Shown here: piece after piece, positions 8,724-16,294 of the stretch
Numbering within the stretch: position 1 is the first letter of the stretch
How the letters are laid out: every line of letters begins with the position of its first letter
Assembly: GCA_001898385.1 (NCBI GenBank)
Contig: MKTT01000089.1
Span: 75,265 to 139,264 of the forward strand
Origin: Planctomycetales bacterium 71-10
GTDB taxonomy: Bacteria > Planctomycetota > Planctomycetia > Isosphaerales > Isosphaeraceae
DNA: 64,000 nucleotides
Direction: 5' to 3'
The notes under the pieces: model-generated
Databases searched by the model: none
What the model saw: the letters and a program-made list of their open reading frames with translations, nothing else
Told to the model about the DNA's origin: nothing
Position numbers and translations under genes: made by a program

Positions 8724-9668
8724 ATGCAACTCCTCGCAAACTGTCCGATTTGCGGCTCGCAGGCGTGCCGGCATGTCTACTCGGGTCGGACGACCAGGAA
8801 TCCGGACGACCCGAGTCGTTGGGACTTCTGGCGTTGCTCGACGTGCGATCACGGCTTCCTCAACCCGCAACCCGGGTGGGACGAGCTGGACAAGTACTAC
8901 AGCTCCAATTACAGCGCCTACGGGAAATCCCACGGGATCGCCGATTCCATGGACGCGACGATCCGCGAGGCTCGGGCCTCGGGGGTCTATCGACACGTCC
9001 CCATCCGGCCCGGCCTCCGGATCCTGGACGTGGGGGCGGGCGGGGGGTCCTTCCTCACCGTGGCGAAAGCCCTGGGGGCCCATGTCCGGGGGGTGGAGCC
9101 GTCGCCGTTCGGGGCCCAAACCTGCCGCGACAACGGCATCGACGTCTTCGAAGGCACGCTCGAACAGTACGCGGGCGGCGGCGCCGAGGATCGATACGAC
9201 CTGATCACGTTCTCCCACGTGGTCGAGCACCTCCCCGACCCGGTCGCCACGCTGAAGCTCGCCGCGACGCTCCTGGACGTCGGCGGATACATCTGGCTGG
9301 CCGTGCCCAACGGCGCCTGCCGCCTGGCCCGGCGGCTCGAATGGCGCTGGCACAGCACCGACCTCCCCCTGCACCTGCACCACTTCTCGCCCCGGAGCAT
9401 GCGGGTCATGAGCGAGCGGGCCGGCCTGCCCCTCCGCGACCTCCGGACCTTCTCCTTCCCCCCCGCCGTCCGGGCGTCGATCCTCCTGGAATGGCGGTAT
9501 CTCTGGAAGGTGCCGCGCAGGCTCAGCGGGGCCCTGCTGACGCAGCGGTTCGTCGAGCGCCAGGCGGCCCGCATGGACGAGAACGAAGCCGGCGAGGCCA
9601 TCCTCGCGGAATTCGCCCAGCCGGCCGAGGCGACGACTTCGGCGCCCGCCGGCACGGCCCACGCCTGA
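8724..9668 (+). CDS. Class I SAM methyltransferase with N-terminal zinc ribbon
   Basis: A 314-residue protein. The ATG at 8724 has GGAGA eight bases upstream; an ATG at 8709 overlaps that site and is less likely. Cysteines 7, 10, 38 and 41 (CPIC...CSTC) form a zinc ribbon, followed by the SAM-binding motif ILDVGAGGGSF (about residues 99-110) and SHVVEHLPDP, as in the Methyltransf_23 group. Proteins of this build often modify sugars or lipids in surface-glycan clusters, which fits the divergently encoded GT4 and epimerase. The substrate is unknown. Confidence 0.85.
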   Translation: MQLLANCPICGSQACRHVYSGRTTRNPDDPSRWDFWRCSTCDHGFLNPQPGWDELDKYYSSNYSAYGKSHGIADSMDATIREARASGVYRHVPIRPGLRILDVGAGGGSFLTVAKALGAHVRGVEPSPFGAQTCRDNGIDVFEGTLEQYAGGGAEDRYDLITFSHVVEHLPDPVATLKLAATLLDVGGYIWLAVPNGACRLARRLEWRWHSTDLPLHLHHFSPRSMRVMSERAGLPLRDLRTFSFPPAVRASILLEWRYLWKVPRRLSGALLTQRFVERQAARMDENEAGEAILAEFAQPAEATTSAPAGTAHA

Positions 9669-9708
9669 CGCCCCATCATGGCGTGACCGGAACCGGTCCC
9701 AAACCCTG

Positions 9709-9749
9709 CGACGCCGTCCGGCCCTCGACGAGGGGCCGTGACGGCGTCG
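9709..9749. terminator. Hairpin between convergent genes
   Basis: CGACGCCGTC (9709-9718) pairs with GACGGCGTCG (9740-9749), with a further inner GGCCCTC/GAGGGGCC stem. It lies between the convergent methyltransferase and glycoside-hydrolase-like genes. There is no T-run, so the terminator role is inferred from position. Confidence 0.55.
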
Positions 9750-9869
9750 GCCCATCGAGAACTTCCCGGCCGGCACGCCGGACGACCGGGCTCGAAGCGC
9801 CCTCGCGACGATCCGAGGGCCCGCGCGGCGAGGTCGACCGCGACGGCCCCCCCTCGCATCCCCACCCGA

Positions 9870-11051
9870 TCACGGCGCGATCCGCAGGAGCGTCCCCTGG
9901 CCCGGCGCGAGCCAGACCCCTTCGCCGCCGAACGCCTCCGTCCGGCCGGAGTAGGCCGAGACCTGCTCCAGCTTCGCCTCCGCCCTCAGCTTCGGGCGGC
10001 AGGGGGTCGAGGCCGTGAAGCTCTTGTTGACCACCATGAGGTATCGCGAGCCGTCCTCGTGCGTGGACTCGCCCACCAGCATCGGCCCGTCGATCGCCTC
10101 GATGAGCGAGTCGGCCGGGGCCGCCTGGGCGCCCTTCGGGACGTCGCCGAAGTGGTAGACGCGATCGGAGCGCAGCTTCAGGAGCGTCGGCGCGAGCTTC
10201 GCCACCTGCAAGTTCACCGTCCGCAGCTTGCCCCAGGTCGGCGTCTCGTTCCCGAACTGGTCGATCGGCCCCAGGCGGTAGTTGCCCCAGCTCGGCGTGA
10301 AGTACGTGAAGTAGGCGATCCCGCGCGCCCCGTAGGCCAGCGAAGTGTACACCTGGAACCGGACGTCGGCGTCGGTCGTCTCGCGATAGTTGAAGTGGGC
10401 CGAGGTCAGCACGATGTTCCAGAACGGCAGGCCGTGCTCCAGGCCGGCCTTGCGCATCGACTCCAGGTTCGCGAAGTACCCCTCGCGGAGCCCGCCGCCT
10501 TCGAACAGGGCGTAGTGGTCGTAGCTCAGCGCCGTGGGCTTGCAGGCCTCGACGAACGCCTTGATGTGCGACTCGTAGTCCGGCGTGCCGAGCTGGTCCG
10601 GCTCGGCGTAGTTGGGGAAGAGGTTGATGTACGGCCAGGCCCCGGGGTGGAACTCCTTCACCGCCGCGGCCACCGCCCCCAGCCCCGGGAACATCGCCGC
10701 CGACGGCTCGTCGCGCAGCAGGTAGCCGTACACCGCCGGGTGGTCCTTGACCTCCTTCGTCAGCGCCTCGACGTTCGCCCTCGCCGCGGCCGGGTCGACC
10801 TTCGTCCAGTCGTAGCCGGCCGTGCGGGGGTCGGACACGATCGCCTTGAGCCCGGCGTCGCGGCAGGCGTCGAGCGCCTTGGGGTCGACGAACCCCGCCA
10901 CAGTGATGCCGCACGCCCGCATCTTCTGGAGCACCGCCGGGTCGCCCGGCGTGTGCCCCCAGGCCATCAGGGGGAACATCGGCTCCTCGGCCCTCGCCGG
11001 GACCGACACCGTCCACAACGCCGCCGCCAGGATCGCGAACCGCCGGACCAT
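9870..11051 (-). CDS. Secreted glycoside hydrolase-like (TIM-barrel) protein
   Basis: A 393-residue protein with a signal peptide (MVRRFAILAAALWTVSVPARA) and a strong GGAGG ribosome site. The body alternates beta strands and helices as in clan GH-A barrels: YGYLLRDEPS has a candidate acid/base Glu near residue 115, FNYRETTDADVRFQVYTSL is followed by GARGIAYFTYF, and the last ~100 residues look like a beta domain. This resembles the catalytic barrels of GH42-like proteins that planctomycetes export, but I cannot name a family with certainty. It lies 80 bases downstream of the M56 gene on the same strand. The function is probably glycan hydrolysis outside the cytoplasm. Confidence 0.6.
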   Translation of the reverse strand: MVRRFAILAAALWTVSVPARAEEPMFPLMAWGHTPGDPAVLQKMRACGITVAGFVDPKALDACRDAGLKAIVSDPRTAGYDWTKVDPAAARANVEALTKEVKDHPAVYGYLLRDEPSAAMFPGLGAVAAAVKEFHPGAWPYINLFPNYAEPDQLGTPDYESHIKAFVEACKPTALSYDHYALFEGGGLREGYFANLESMRKAGLEHGLPFWNIVLTSAHFNYRETTDADVRFQVYTSLAYGARGIAYFTYFTPSWGNYRLGPIDQFGNETPTWGKLRTVNLQVAKLAPTLLKLRSDRVYHFGDVPKGAQAAPADSLIEAIDGPMLVGESTHEDGSRYLMVVNKSFTASTPCRPKLRAEAKLEQVSAYSGRTEAFGGEGVWLAPGQGTLLRIAP

Positions 11052-11131
11052 CGCTCAAGCCTCCTTCGATGCGGGGAGAGTCCGCCTCGTCGTCGAGACG
11101 GACTCGATCCTACCCCGCGCCGGGGACCGAG

Positions 11132-13336
11132 TCATGGGTGCGGCGTCGCGGCCGGGCTTGGGGCTTCGGCCTCGACGCGGCGCTTGGGCTCGGCGGCTCG
11201 TTCCTGACCGCGTCGGATTTCCTCGGTGATCTCGGCGTCGATGATCGCCGCGAGGTCGGCCACCGTCCCGAAATCCCTGGCGAAGACCTGGACGGAGTGA
11301 TCGATGGAGAGATTCGTGGAGAGCTCGTTCGCGAAGCGCCTGAGGAGCGAGACCGCCGCCTCATGGCCCGCCTGGACGGGCCGGGCCGGGTCGAGTTCCG
11401 ACCACGAGCGGAGCGCGAGCAGCCCCCAGCCCGCGACGTCGTCCAGGAAGCGGCCCGAGTCGCGATCCAGGCAGGCGGCGTGGGCCTGGACCCGCAAGTC
11501 GTCGGCGTCGGCGACCGTGAGGGCCCAGTGGTCGACGCCTCGGAAGAAGTTCAGGACCGTCGCGTCGTCCCGGAAGCCGCGGTCGTATCGCTTCGCGAAC
11601 GCCCCGTCGTGGTTGTCGATCCCCACGGCGAGGAGCCCGCGGCTCGCCTCCTCCCAGGCCCGGCCTCGCAGGAAGTCGGGCCCGCGCGACTCGCCCACGA
11701 GCGCGGCGACGAGCCGATCCTCCTCGTCGAAGACCACCGTCCGCTCGTCCAGGACCAGGACGCACGGCGTCCGCCCGAGCAGCCGCGCCCAGGGGCCGGA
11801 TATCTTGCCGTAGGTACGACCGCCGGCGACGGCCTCCGTCCATTCGAGGCCCCATTGCCGGAGGCACTTCGACCAGTCGAACGGGCGGACCGTCCGGATC
11901 GTCGTGCCGCTGACTTCGAGCGAATGAAGCTCCGGCAGGTCGGGCCCGCCATCGCGCGCCGCGTTGTGGGGCCTGCGGCCGATCGCGAGGCCGACCGTCA
12001 CAAGCTCCAGATCCTCGGCCCGAAGCTTCAGGAAGCCCGGGGCATCGGGATCGACTTCCGGCTCCCGGCCGCCCATGATCTCGGCGTAGCCCTGGAAGAG
12101 GAGCATCCGGGCCAGGTGTTCCAGCCGCGAGGCGTACACCGCCATCCCCGCACGGCGGAAGGTCGCCGCCGGTCGGAATGCGATCAGCCCGCACTTGTCG
12201 CGGCCGACGTACGGCAGCGGGAACGCGCCCGGATCGGCCGCCGGGGCCGCCTCGCCGCCGAAGGCCGGGCCGCGGAGCGCCGCCACGCCCGCGGTCAGGG
12301 CGAGCAGCGCGGCGGCCGTCGCCAGCCGGAGGCGGCGGGGGGCGGGGCGATCGAATCCACGGTCAGAATCGTGTTCACGCAACATGGCGATCCTCCTGAT
12401 CAGGGTCCCGCGGCCGGCGAGGAACGCCCTCGCCCAGCCGGGGGGCCGGCCGTCCTGCCTCAAGGCCAGTCGCGAGAGCGCGGCCAGGTAGGCCGCCCCC
12501 CCGCCGGCGAGCCGCGCCGCCAGGGCGTCGGCCGCCTGCTCCTGCTGCAACAGCAGCCGCCCGGCGGTCCGGCGGACCATCGGGTGATAGAAGTGCAGCG
12601 CCACGGCGGCCCGCGCCAGCAGCGCCGCCGCGTAGTCCCCCCGGGCGACGTGAGCCAGCTCGTGCGCCAGGACCGCCCGCCGCTCGGCCTCGTCCCACGA
12701 CCGCCAGTCGGCCGGCAGCAGGACCGCGGGCCGAAGCCACCCCGCCGCGGCCGGGCCGGGCAGGTCGCGGGCCTCGCGGACCTCGACCGGCCGGGCGACG
12801 CCCAGCGCCGCGGCCAGCTCGTCGCGGAGCGCGATCAGGTCGCGGTCGGACACGGCGTCGGACCGGCGTCGGCAGGAGCGGACCGCCGCGAGCCCGAGGC
12901 CGATCCGGACGAGCCCCACGCCGACGCCGGCCGTCGCCAGGGCCGCCAGCACGCCGCCCCAGGGCCGGCAGCGCTCGGCCGGCGCGGACGCCTCGCGGCC
13001 GATCCGCTCCCACGCCAGCCCCAGGTCGGCGAGCCGCCACGAGCGGGCGGGGCCGGACGCGGGAGGCCGGGCGGATTCGACCACGGCCCCCGCGACCGCC
13101 GTCGGCGGGGACGACCCCCGATCCTCCGCCACCGGCCCCGTCGACTCGCGTCGCAGCCGTCCCGCGGGCCACGTCGCGACGCTCAGCGCGACGACCATCG
13201 CCAGCGCGGCCGTCGCCACCCACGCCCCGGCGGCCGGCCCCCGCCGCGACGCCCAGGCGTGGAGCGGCATCGCCGGCGTCAGCACCAGCGCGACCTGCAC
13301 CGCCAGCCACGTGAACGCGATCCCCAGGTCGTTCAT
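11132..13336 (-). CDS. BlaR1/M56-family membrane metallopeptidase
   Basis: A 734-residue protein. N-terminal hydrophobic helices (about residues 5-25, 38-56 and 128-150) surround a cytoplasmic zinc-protease domain with HELAH (225-229) and a downstream EQAAD (Glu266), the usual M56 ligands. A further membrane helix near 335-355 leads to a ~380-residue extracytoplasmic region that is not a penicillin-binding sensor; I recognise no family in it. In BlaR1-type systems the sensor signals through the membrane and the protease inactivates the BlaI repressor. The gene overlaps the BlaI-like gene by ATGA with AAGGAGG ahead of the ATG, so the two are translationally coupled. No beta-lactamase lies nearby, so the signal and target are unknown. 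Confidence 0.85.
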   Translation of the reverse strand: MNDLGIAFTWLAVQVALVLTPAMPLHAWASRRGPAAGAWVATAALAMVVALSVATWPAGRLRRESTGPVAEDRGSSPPTAVAGAVVESARPPASGPARSWRLADLGLAWERIGREASAPAERCRPWGGVLAALATAGVGVGLVRIGLGLAAVRSCRRRSDAVSDRDLIALRDELAAALGVARPVEVREARDLPGPAAAGWLRPAVLLPADWRSWDEAERRAVLAHELAHVARGDYAAALLARAAVALHFYHPMVRRTAGRLLLQQEQAADALAARLAGGGAAYLAALSRLALRQDGRPPGWARAFLAGRGTLIRRIAMLREHDSDRGFDRPAPRRLRLATAAALLALTAGVAALRGPAFGGEAAPAADPGAFPLPYVGRDKCGLIAFRPAATFRRAGMAVYASRLEHLARMLLFQGYAEIMGGREPEVDPDAPGFLKLRAEDLELVTVGLAIGRRPHNAARDGGPDLPELHSLEVSGTTIRTVRPFDWSKCLRQWGLEWTEAVAGGRTYGKISGPWARLLGRTPCVLVLDERTVVFDEEDRLVAALVGESRGPDFLRGRAWEEASRGLLAVGIDNHDGAFAKRYDRGFRDDATVLNFFRGVDHWALTVADADDLRVQAHAACLDRDSGRFLDDVAGWGLLALRSWSELDPARPVQAGHEAAVSLLRRFANELSTNLSIDHSVQVFARDFGTVADLAAIIDAEITEEIRRGQERAAEPKRRVEAEAPSPAATPHP

Positions 13337-13716
13337 CGCTTCGCCTCCTTCAGGATCTCCTCCAGAACGGCCCGCTCCTCGGCCGTCAGCTTCCGATCGT
13401 CGACCAGCGCCTTGAGCAACCGCGCCCGCGACCCGCGGAAGACGCGCGAGACCAGGTCCCCGACCAGACGCCCCGACACCTCCTCGAAAGTCCTCGTCGC
13501 CCGGTACACGAACGGCCGCTCCGCGTTGACCTGCTCCAGGAACCCCTTCTCGTGCAGGCCCCGCACCAGGTTCGCGATCGTCGCATACGTCCGCGCCAGG
13601 CCGTTCGCCTCCAGCCGGTCGCGGGCCCCGGCCGCCGTCGCCTCGCCCCCCGACCAGAAGACGTGCATCACCTCCAGCTCCCGCTCCGTCAGGTCCCGCG
13701 CCGGCGGCCTTGCCAT
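13333..13716 (-). CDS. BlaI/MecI/CopY-family transcriptional repressor
   Basis: A 127-residue protein of the usual BlaI length. The start at 13716 (MARPPARDLTERELEVMHVFW) has a GGGAGGGG ribosome site; a longer frame upstream would run through the operator. The winged-helix DNA-binding domain covers residues 8-75 (YATIANLVRGLHEKGFLE is the recognition region and wing), followed by the dimerisation helix region ending VLEEILKEAKR. It is expected to repress its own operon until cleaved by, or signalled through, the coupled M56 protein. An AT-rich palindromic array lies just upstream. Confidence 0.9.
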   Translation of the reverse strand: MARPPARDLTERELEVMHVFWSGGEATAAGARDRLEANGLARTYATIANLVRGLHEKGFLEQVNAERPFVYRATRTFEEVSGRLVGDLVSRVFRGSRARLLKALVDDRKLTAEERAVLEEILKEAKR

Positions 13717-13738
13717 CGACCCCTCCCGAGATGTCGAT

Positions 13739-13777
13739 CGAATTTGAACAACCAAATTTGGTTTCTCAAATTTAACG
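13739..13777. promoter_or_regulatory. Palindromic AT-rich operator upstream of the BlaI-like gene
   Basis: ACCAAATTTGGT (13751-13762) is a perfect 12-base palindrome, flanked on each side by further half-sites (AATTTGAA and CTCAAATTT). The block begins 23 bases before the BlaI-like start codon and stands out from ~70% GC surroundings. The symmetrical arrangement suits a dimeric winged-helix repressor, so autoregulation of the blaI-M56 operon is the natural inference. Confidence 0.7.
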
Positions 13778-13844
13778 ACCGGGCCGCGGCGGTCAAGACG
13801 GGTCCGGATCGCCGACGCCATCGCCGCGCGGGGGTGATGCGTCG

Positions 13845-15398
13845 TCAGCCCCGGCCGCGTCGGAACGGATGCGAGTCGTCCGGCGTGAAGGCCCGCGCCG
13901 CCGCCCGCAGGAGTTCGGCGACCTCGGCGTGCCCGGCCCGCTCGGCATGTTCCGCAGGCGTCACGCCGTTGCCGTCGGCCTTCCCCGGGTCGAAGCCGTG
14001 TTCGAGGAGGAGTTGCACCACGTCCAGGCGACCCGCCGCGGCGGCCTCGCCCAGGAGCTTTTCATCGAGGAGCCACCCGCCCGATTTCGACCAGGCGTCC
14101 AGGAGGGGCCGAAGGACGCCGAGGTCGCAGCGGGCGAGATGGGAGCGGCAACTGAAGAGGATGCTATCGAGGGTGTGCTCCTCCTTCTCGGCCGTCGCCG
14201 ACAGTTCCGCGACCAGCTTGGCATCATTCATGAAGACGGCGTCCGTCAAGGTTCGACGGACGCCGCGCTCCAGGAGCAGCCGGACGACGTCGGCATGGCC
14301 TTGCTCGGCGGCGTAGGCCATTGGCGTGAACCCGTAAGCGGAGGCGTGGTCGGGGTCGGCCCCGCGGTCCAGGAGCAGGGCGGCGATGTCGACATACCCA
14401 GCAGAGGCGGCCACGCAGAGCGCCGTGTAATGGACGTCGTCGTCGGTCCCGTGGACGTCGGCGCCGCGGTCGAGCAGGAACCGCACCATGTCCAGCCGGC
14501 CGAACGAGGCCGCGACCATGAGGAAGGGGTACGAATAGCTGAGACCGGCGTCGCCGGAGACGTCGATCGCGGGGTCGGCGTCGAGGAGCCGCCGGGCGAG
14601 GTCTACGTCGCCCAGCATCACGGCCTCGCGAAGCCCCAGGCGACCGCCGGCCGCCAGCAACAGGCGCAGGATCTCGGCCGCGGCGTCGCGGCCCGGCCGG
14701 CTCGCATGCACCACGGCGCGGGTCGACGGCGTCCAACCTCCCATCGCAACTTGATTGGGGTCGGCCCCGCTCCCCAATAGGAGGCGGACCAGTTCGACGT
14801 CATCGTTGCGCACGGCCGTGAACAGGGCGGAATCCCCATGCCCGCGCACGGCCCCGACCGGGGTGCCTCGGCCGATCCCATCGCGGACCGCATCGACGTC
14901 GCCTCGGTCGACGGCCTCCCACCACGCCCGCCACAACGCGATGCGACGTGGGTAGTTCGGATCGAGGGCGGGTTTGAGGCCCAGGAACACGGCCTCGACC
15001 TCCGTCGCCAGCCCGATCCCCAGCAGCGAGACGTGAAGATGCACGCCGCCCGATCGGCCGGAGTCGACCCCTTGGTCCAGGACCTCGCTCGACTCATACC
15101 GGACGCGGCCTTCGACCGACGGCGTCTCGGGCTCCATGACGCAGGCGAGCGCCGCGCCCAGGTCGACGTGCAGTCGATACAACGCCCCCTCATCGGCCTT
15201 GGTCCGACGCGCTGGGAATGTGGCCAGGGGTTCGTACGGCTCCGCGTCAAGGTCCAGCACCACGAGGGCGTCGGGCCGCGTCCGCGCCTCGGCCAGGGTG
15301 CGAAACGCCTGATAGGTCGAGTTGGGAGAGCAATACTTGGCCGCCCACTTCCTCTGTCCGTTCTCGTGCGGCAGGTCAACGTCCGTGACGTCGGACAT
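13845..15398 (-). CDS. Ankyrin-repeat protein
   Basis: A 517-residue protein. I start it at 15398 (MSDVTDVDLPHENGQRKW); the open frame continues upstream to 15785 but that part is palindromic repeat DNA. Residues 1-150 are a non-repeat domain of unknown family. From about residue 165 come ankyrin units such as GDVDAVRDGIGRGTPVG, DVELVRLLLGSGADPNQ, RLDMVRFLLDRGADVHG, YVDIAALLLDRGADPDH and ADVVRLLLERG, and the last is LDVVQLLLEHGFDPGK. No signal peptide is seen, so it is likely cytosolic. Ankyrins bind protein partners; the partner is not evident. It lies upstream of the blaI-M56 operon on the same strand with a 128-base gap that holds the operator. Confidence 0.8.
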   Translation of the reverse strand: MSDVTDVDLPHENGQRKWAAKYCSPNSTYQAFRTLAEARTRPDALVVLDLDAEPYEPLATFPARRTKADEGALYRLHVDLGAALACVMEPETPSVEGRVRYESSEVLDQGVDSGRSGGVHLHVSLLGIGLATEVEAVFLGLKPALDPNYPRRIALWRAWWEAVDRGDVDAVRDGIGRGTPVGAVRGHGDSALFTAVRNDDVELVRLLLGSGADPNQVAMGGWTPSTRAVVHASRPGRDAAAEILRLLLAAGGRLGLREAVMLGDVDLARRLLDADPAIDVSGDAGLSYSYPFLMVAASFGRLDMVRFLLDRGADVHGTDDDVHYTALCVAASAGYVDIAALLLDRGADPDHASAYGFTPMAYAAEQGHADVVRLLLERGVRRTLTDAVFMNDAKLVAELSATAEKEEHTLDSILFSCRSHLARCDLGVLRPLLDAWSKSGGWLLDEKLLGEAAAAGRLDVVQLLLEHGFDPGKADGNGVTPAEHAERAGHAEVAELLRAAARAFTPDDSHPFRRGRG

Positions 15399-15614
15399 GG
15401 GTCGTCCCTCGCGGAAGAATCGCGCCGACTTTCCGAAATCCTGGAATCCCGGGCCGTCCGCCGCGGAACGTAGGGATGACGGAAGGTCCCAACGCTCCTT
15501 GACAACCCGCCAGGATCGAGACCCGGCCCCGCGGGCGATAGGCCGTCGCGCGGAGCCGGATGGAGGAAGGTCCCGCCGATACGGCTCGTCTCCCGAGTCG
15601 GAAGAAGCACGCTG

Positions 15615-15770
15615 GAAGTCCCCTCTCCCGCCGGGAGAGGGTAGCCGCGCAGCGGCGGGTGAGGGTCGTCGGACTTCGGAGGGCATGCCGGACGCGCGAT
15701 CCATGAGCAGGCCGATGTCGACGGCCTTCTCCCCTTGAGGGATAAGGTGGCCGAAGGCCGGACGAGGGGT
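15615..15770. repeat. Nested palindromic repeat modules (locus 1, left part)
   Basis: Module A at 15615-15690 starts with the palindrome CCCTCTCCCGCCGGGAGAGG and continues through GCGGCGGGTGAGGGTCG; a GAGCAGGCCGATG segment follows; module B at about 15736-15770 contains AAGGTGGCCGAAGGCCGGA. The same modules in the same order occur at 41805-41940 and, partly inverted, at 42073-42118. They are non-coding here. The stretch 15399-15614 between these modules and the ankyrin start shows nothing recognisable apart from the presumed promoter. Confidence 0.85.
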
Positions 15771-15804
15771 CAACCGCCGTCGCATCCCCGGACCGGCCCT
15801 CCCC

Positions 15805-15873
15805 GTAGGCTGGGTCGAGACCCGGCCCGGAGGAGGCGTCGCATATCCCGGGCTGGGTCTCGACCCAGCCTAC
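15805..15873. repeat. 69-bp palindromic repeat (GTAGGCTGGGTC family), copy 2
   Basis: Arms at 15805-15827 and 15851-15873 are inverted copies with a few mismatches. The length is the same as the copy at 4851-4919, and its spacer resembles the reverse complement of that copy's spacer, so the whole unit is mobile or conserved, not just the arms. It lies inside the larger repeat cluster. Confidence 0.85.
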
Positions 15874-15897
15874 GAGGCTTGAAGTCCCGGGCATCGG

Positions 15898-16090
15898 ATC
15901 GCGCCCCCCTCATCCGCCCCTCCGGGGCACCTTCTCCCACGAGGGGAGAAGGGGGGATTCATGCTCGCACTCCCACGTTTTTGACGCAGCACCTCAAGGG
16001 GAGAAGGGTCCGATCGCCGAGGCCGCCTCGAACTCCGACGACCCTCACCCGGCCCTGCGGGCCGCCCTCTCCCGGCGGGAGAGGGGACGT
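15898..16090. repeat. Nested palindromic repeat modules (locus 1, right part, inverted)
   Basis: The stretch 15898-15966 is nearly the reverse complement of 41949-42018, including the GTGGGAGAAGG and CCCCGGAGGGGCGGATGAGG segments. The stretch 16035-16090 is an inverted copy of module A at 15615-15690, so locus 1 is bounded by inverted A modules about 475 bases apart. The interval 16091-16237 to the next hairpin holds nothing I recognise. Confidence 0.85.
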
Positions 16091-16237
16091 CGGACGCTCC
16101 ATCGCCGACGGCAGCCTGATCCCTCGAAGGAAGAAAGGCGTGCGATAGCTGCCGGGGAGGAGAGCGAACAGCTTTCGTTCGAATTCGACGAGCGAACCCA
16201 AACCTAAAATCCCGCAAACACCAACCTCCAAAAGACT

Positions 16238-16269
16238 TAAAAACCGCAAGCGGGAAGCCGCCTTCCCGC
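16238..16269 (-). terminator. Rho-independent terminator of the Gfo/Idh/MocA gene
   Basis: Read on the minus strand, GCGGGAA (16269-16263) pairs with TTCCCGC (16256-16250) across a six-base loop, and a run of five Ts follows at 16243-16239. It begins about 25 bases after the oxidoreductase stop codon. Confidence 0.65.
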
Positions 16270-16294
16270 GAACTAACCCATTCGAAGCCGGCGC

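Noticed and set aside
15399..15785. N-terminal extension of the ankyrin protein
   Set aside because: The extra 129 codons lie partly in palindromic repeat DNA and give [13 protein letters not shown] peptides characteristic of that repeat, so I start the gene at 15398.
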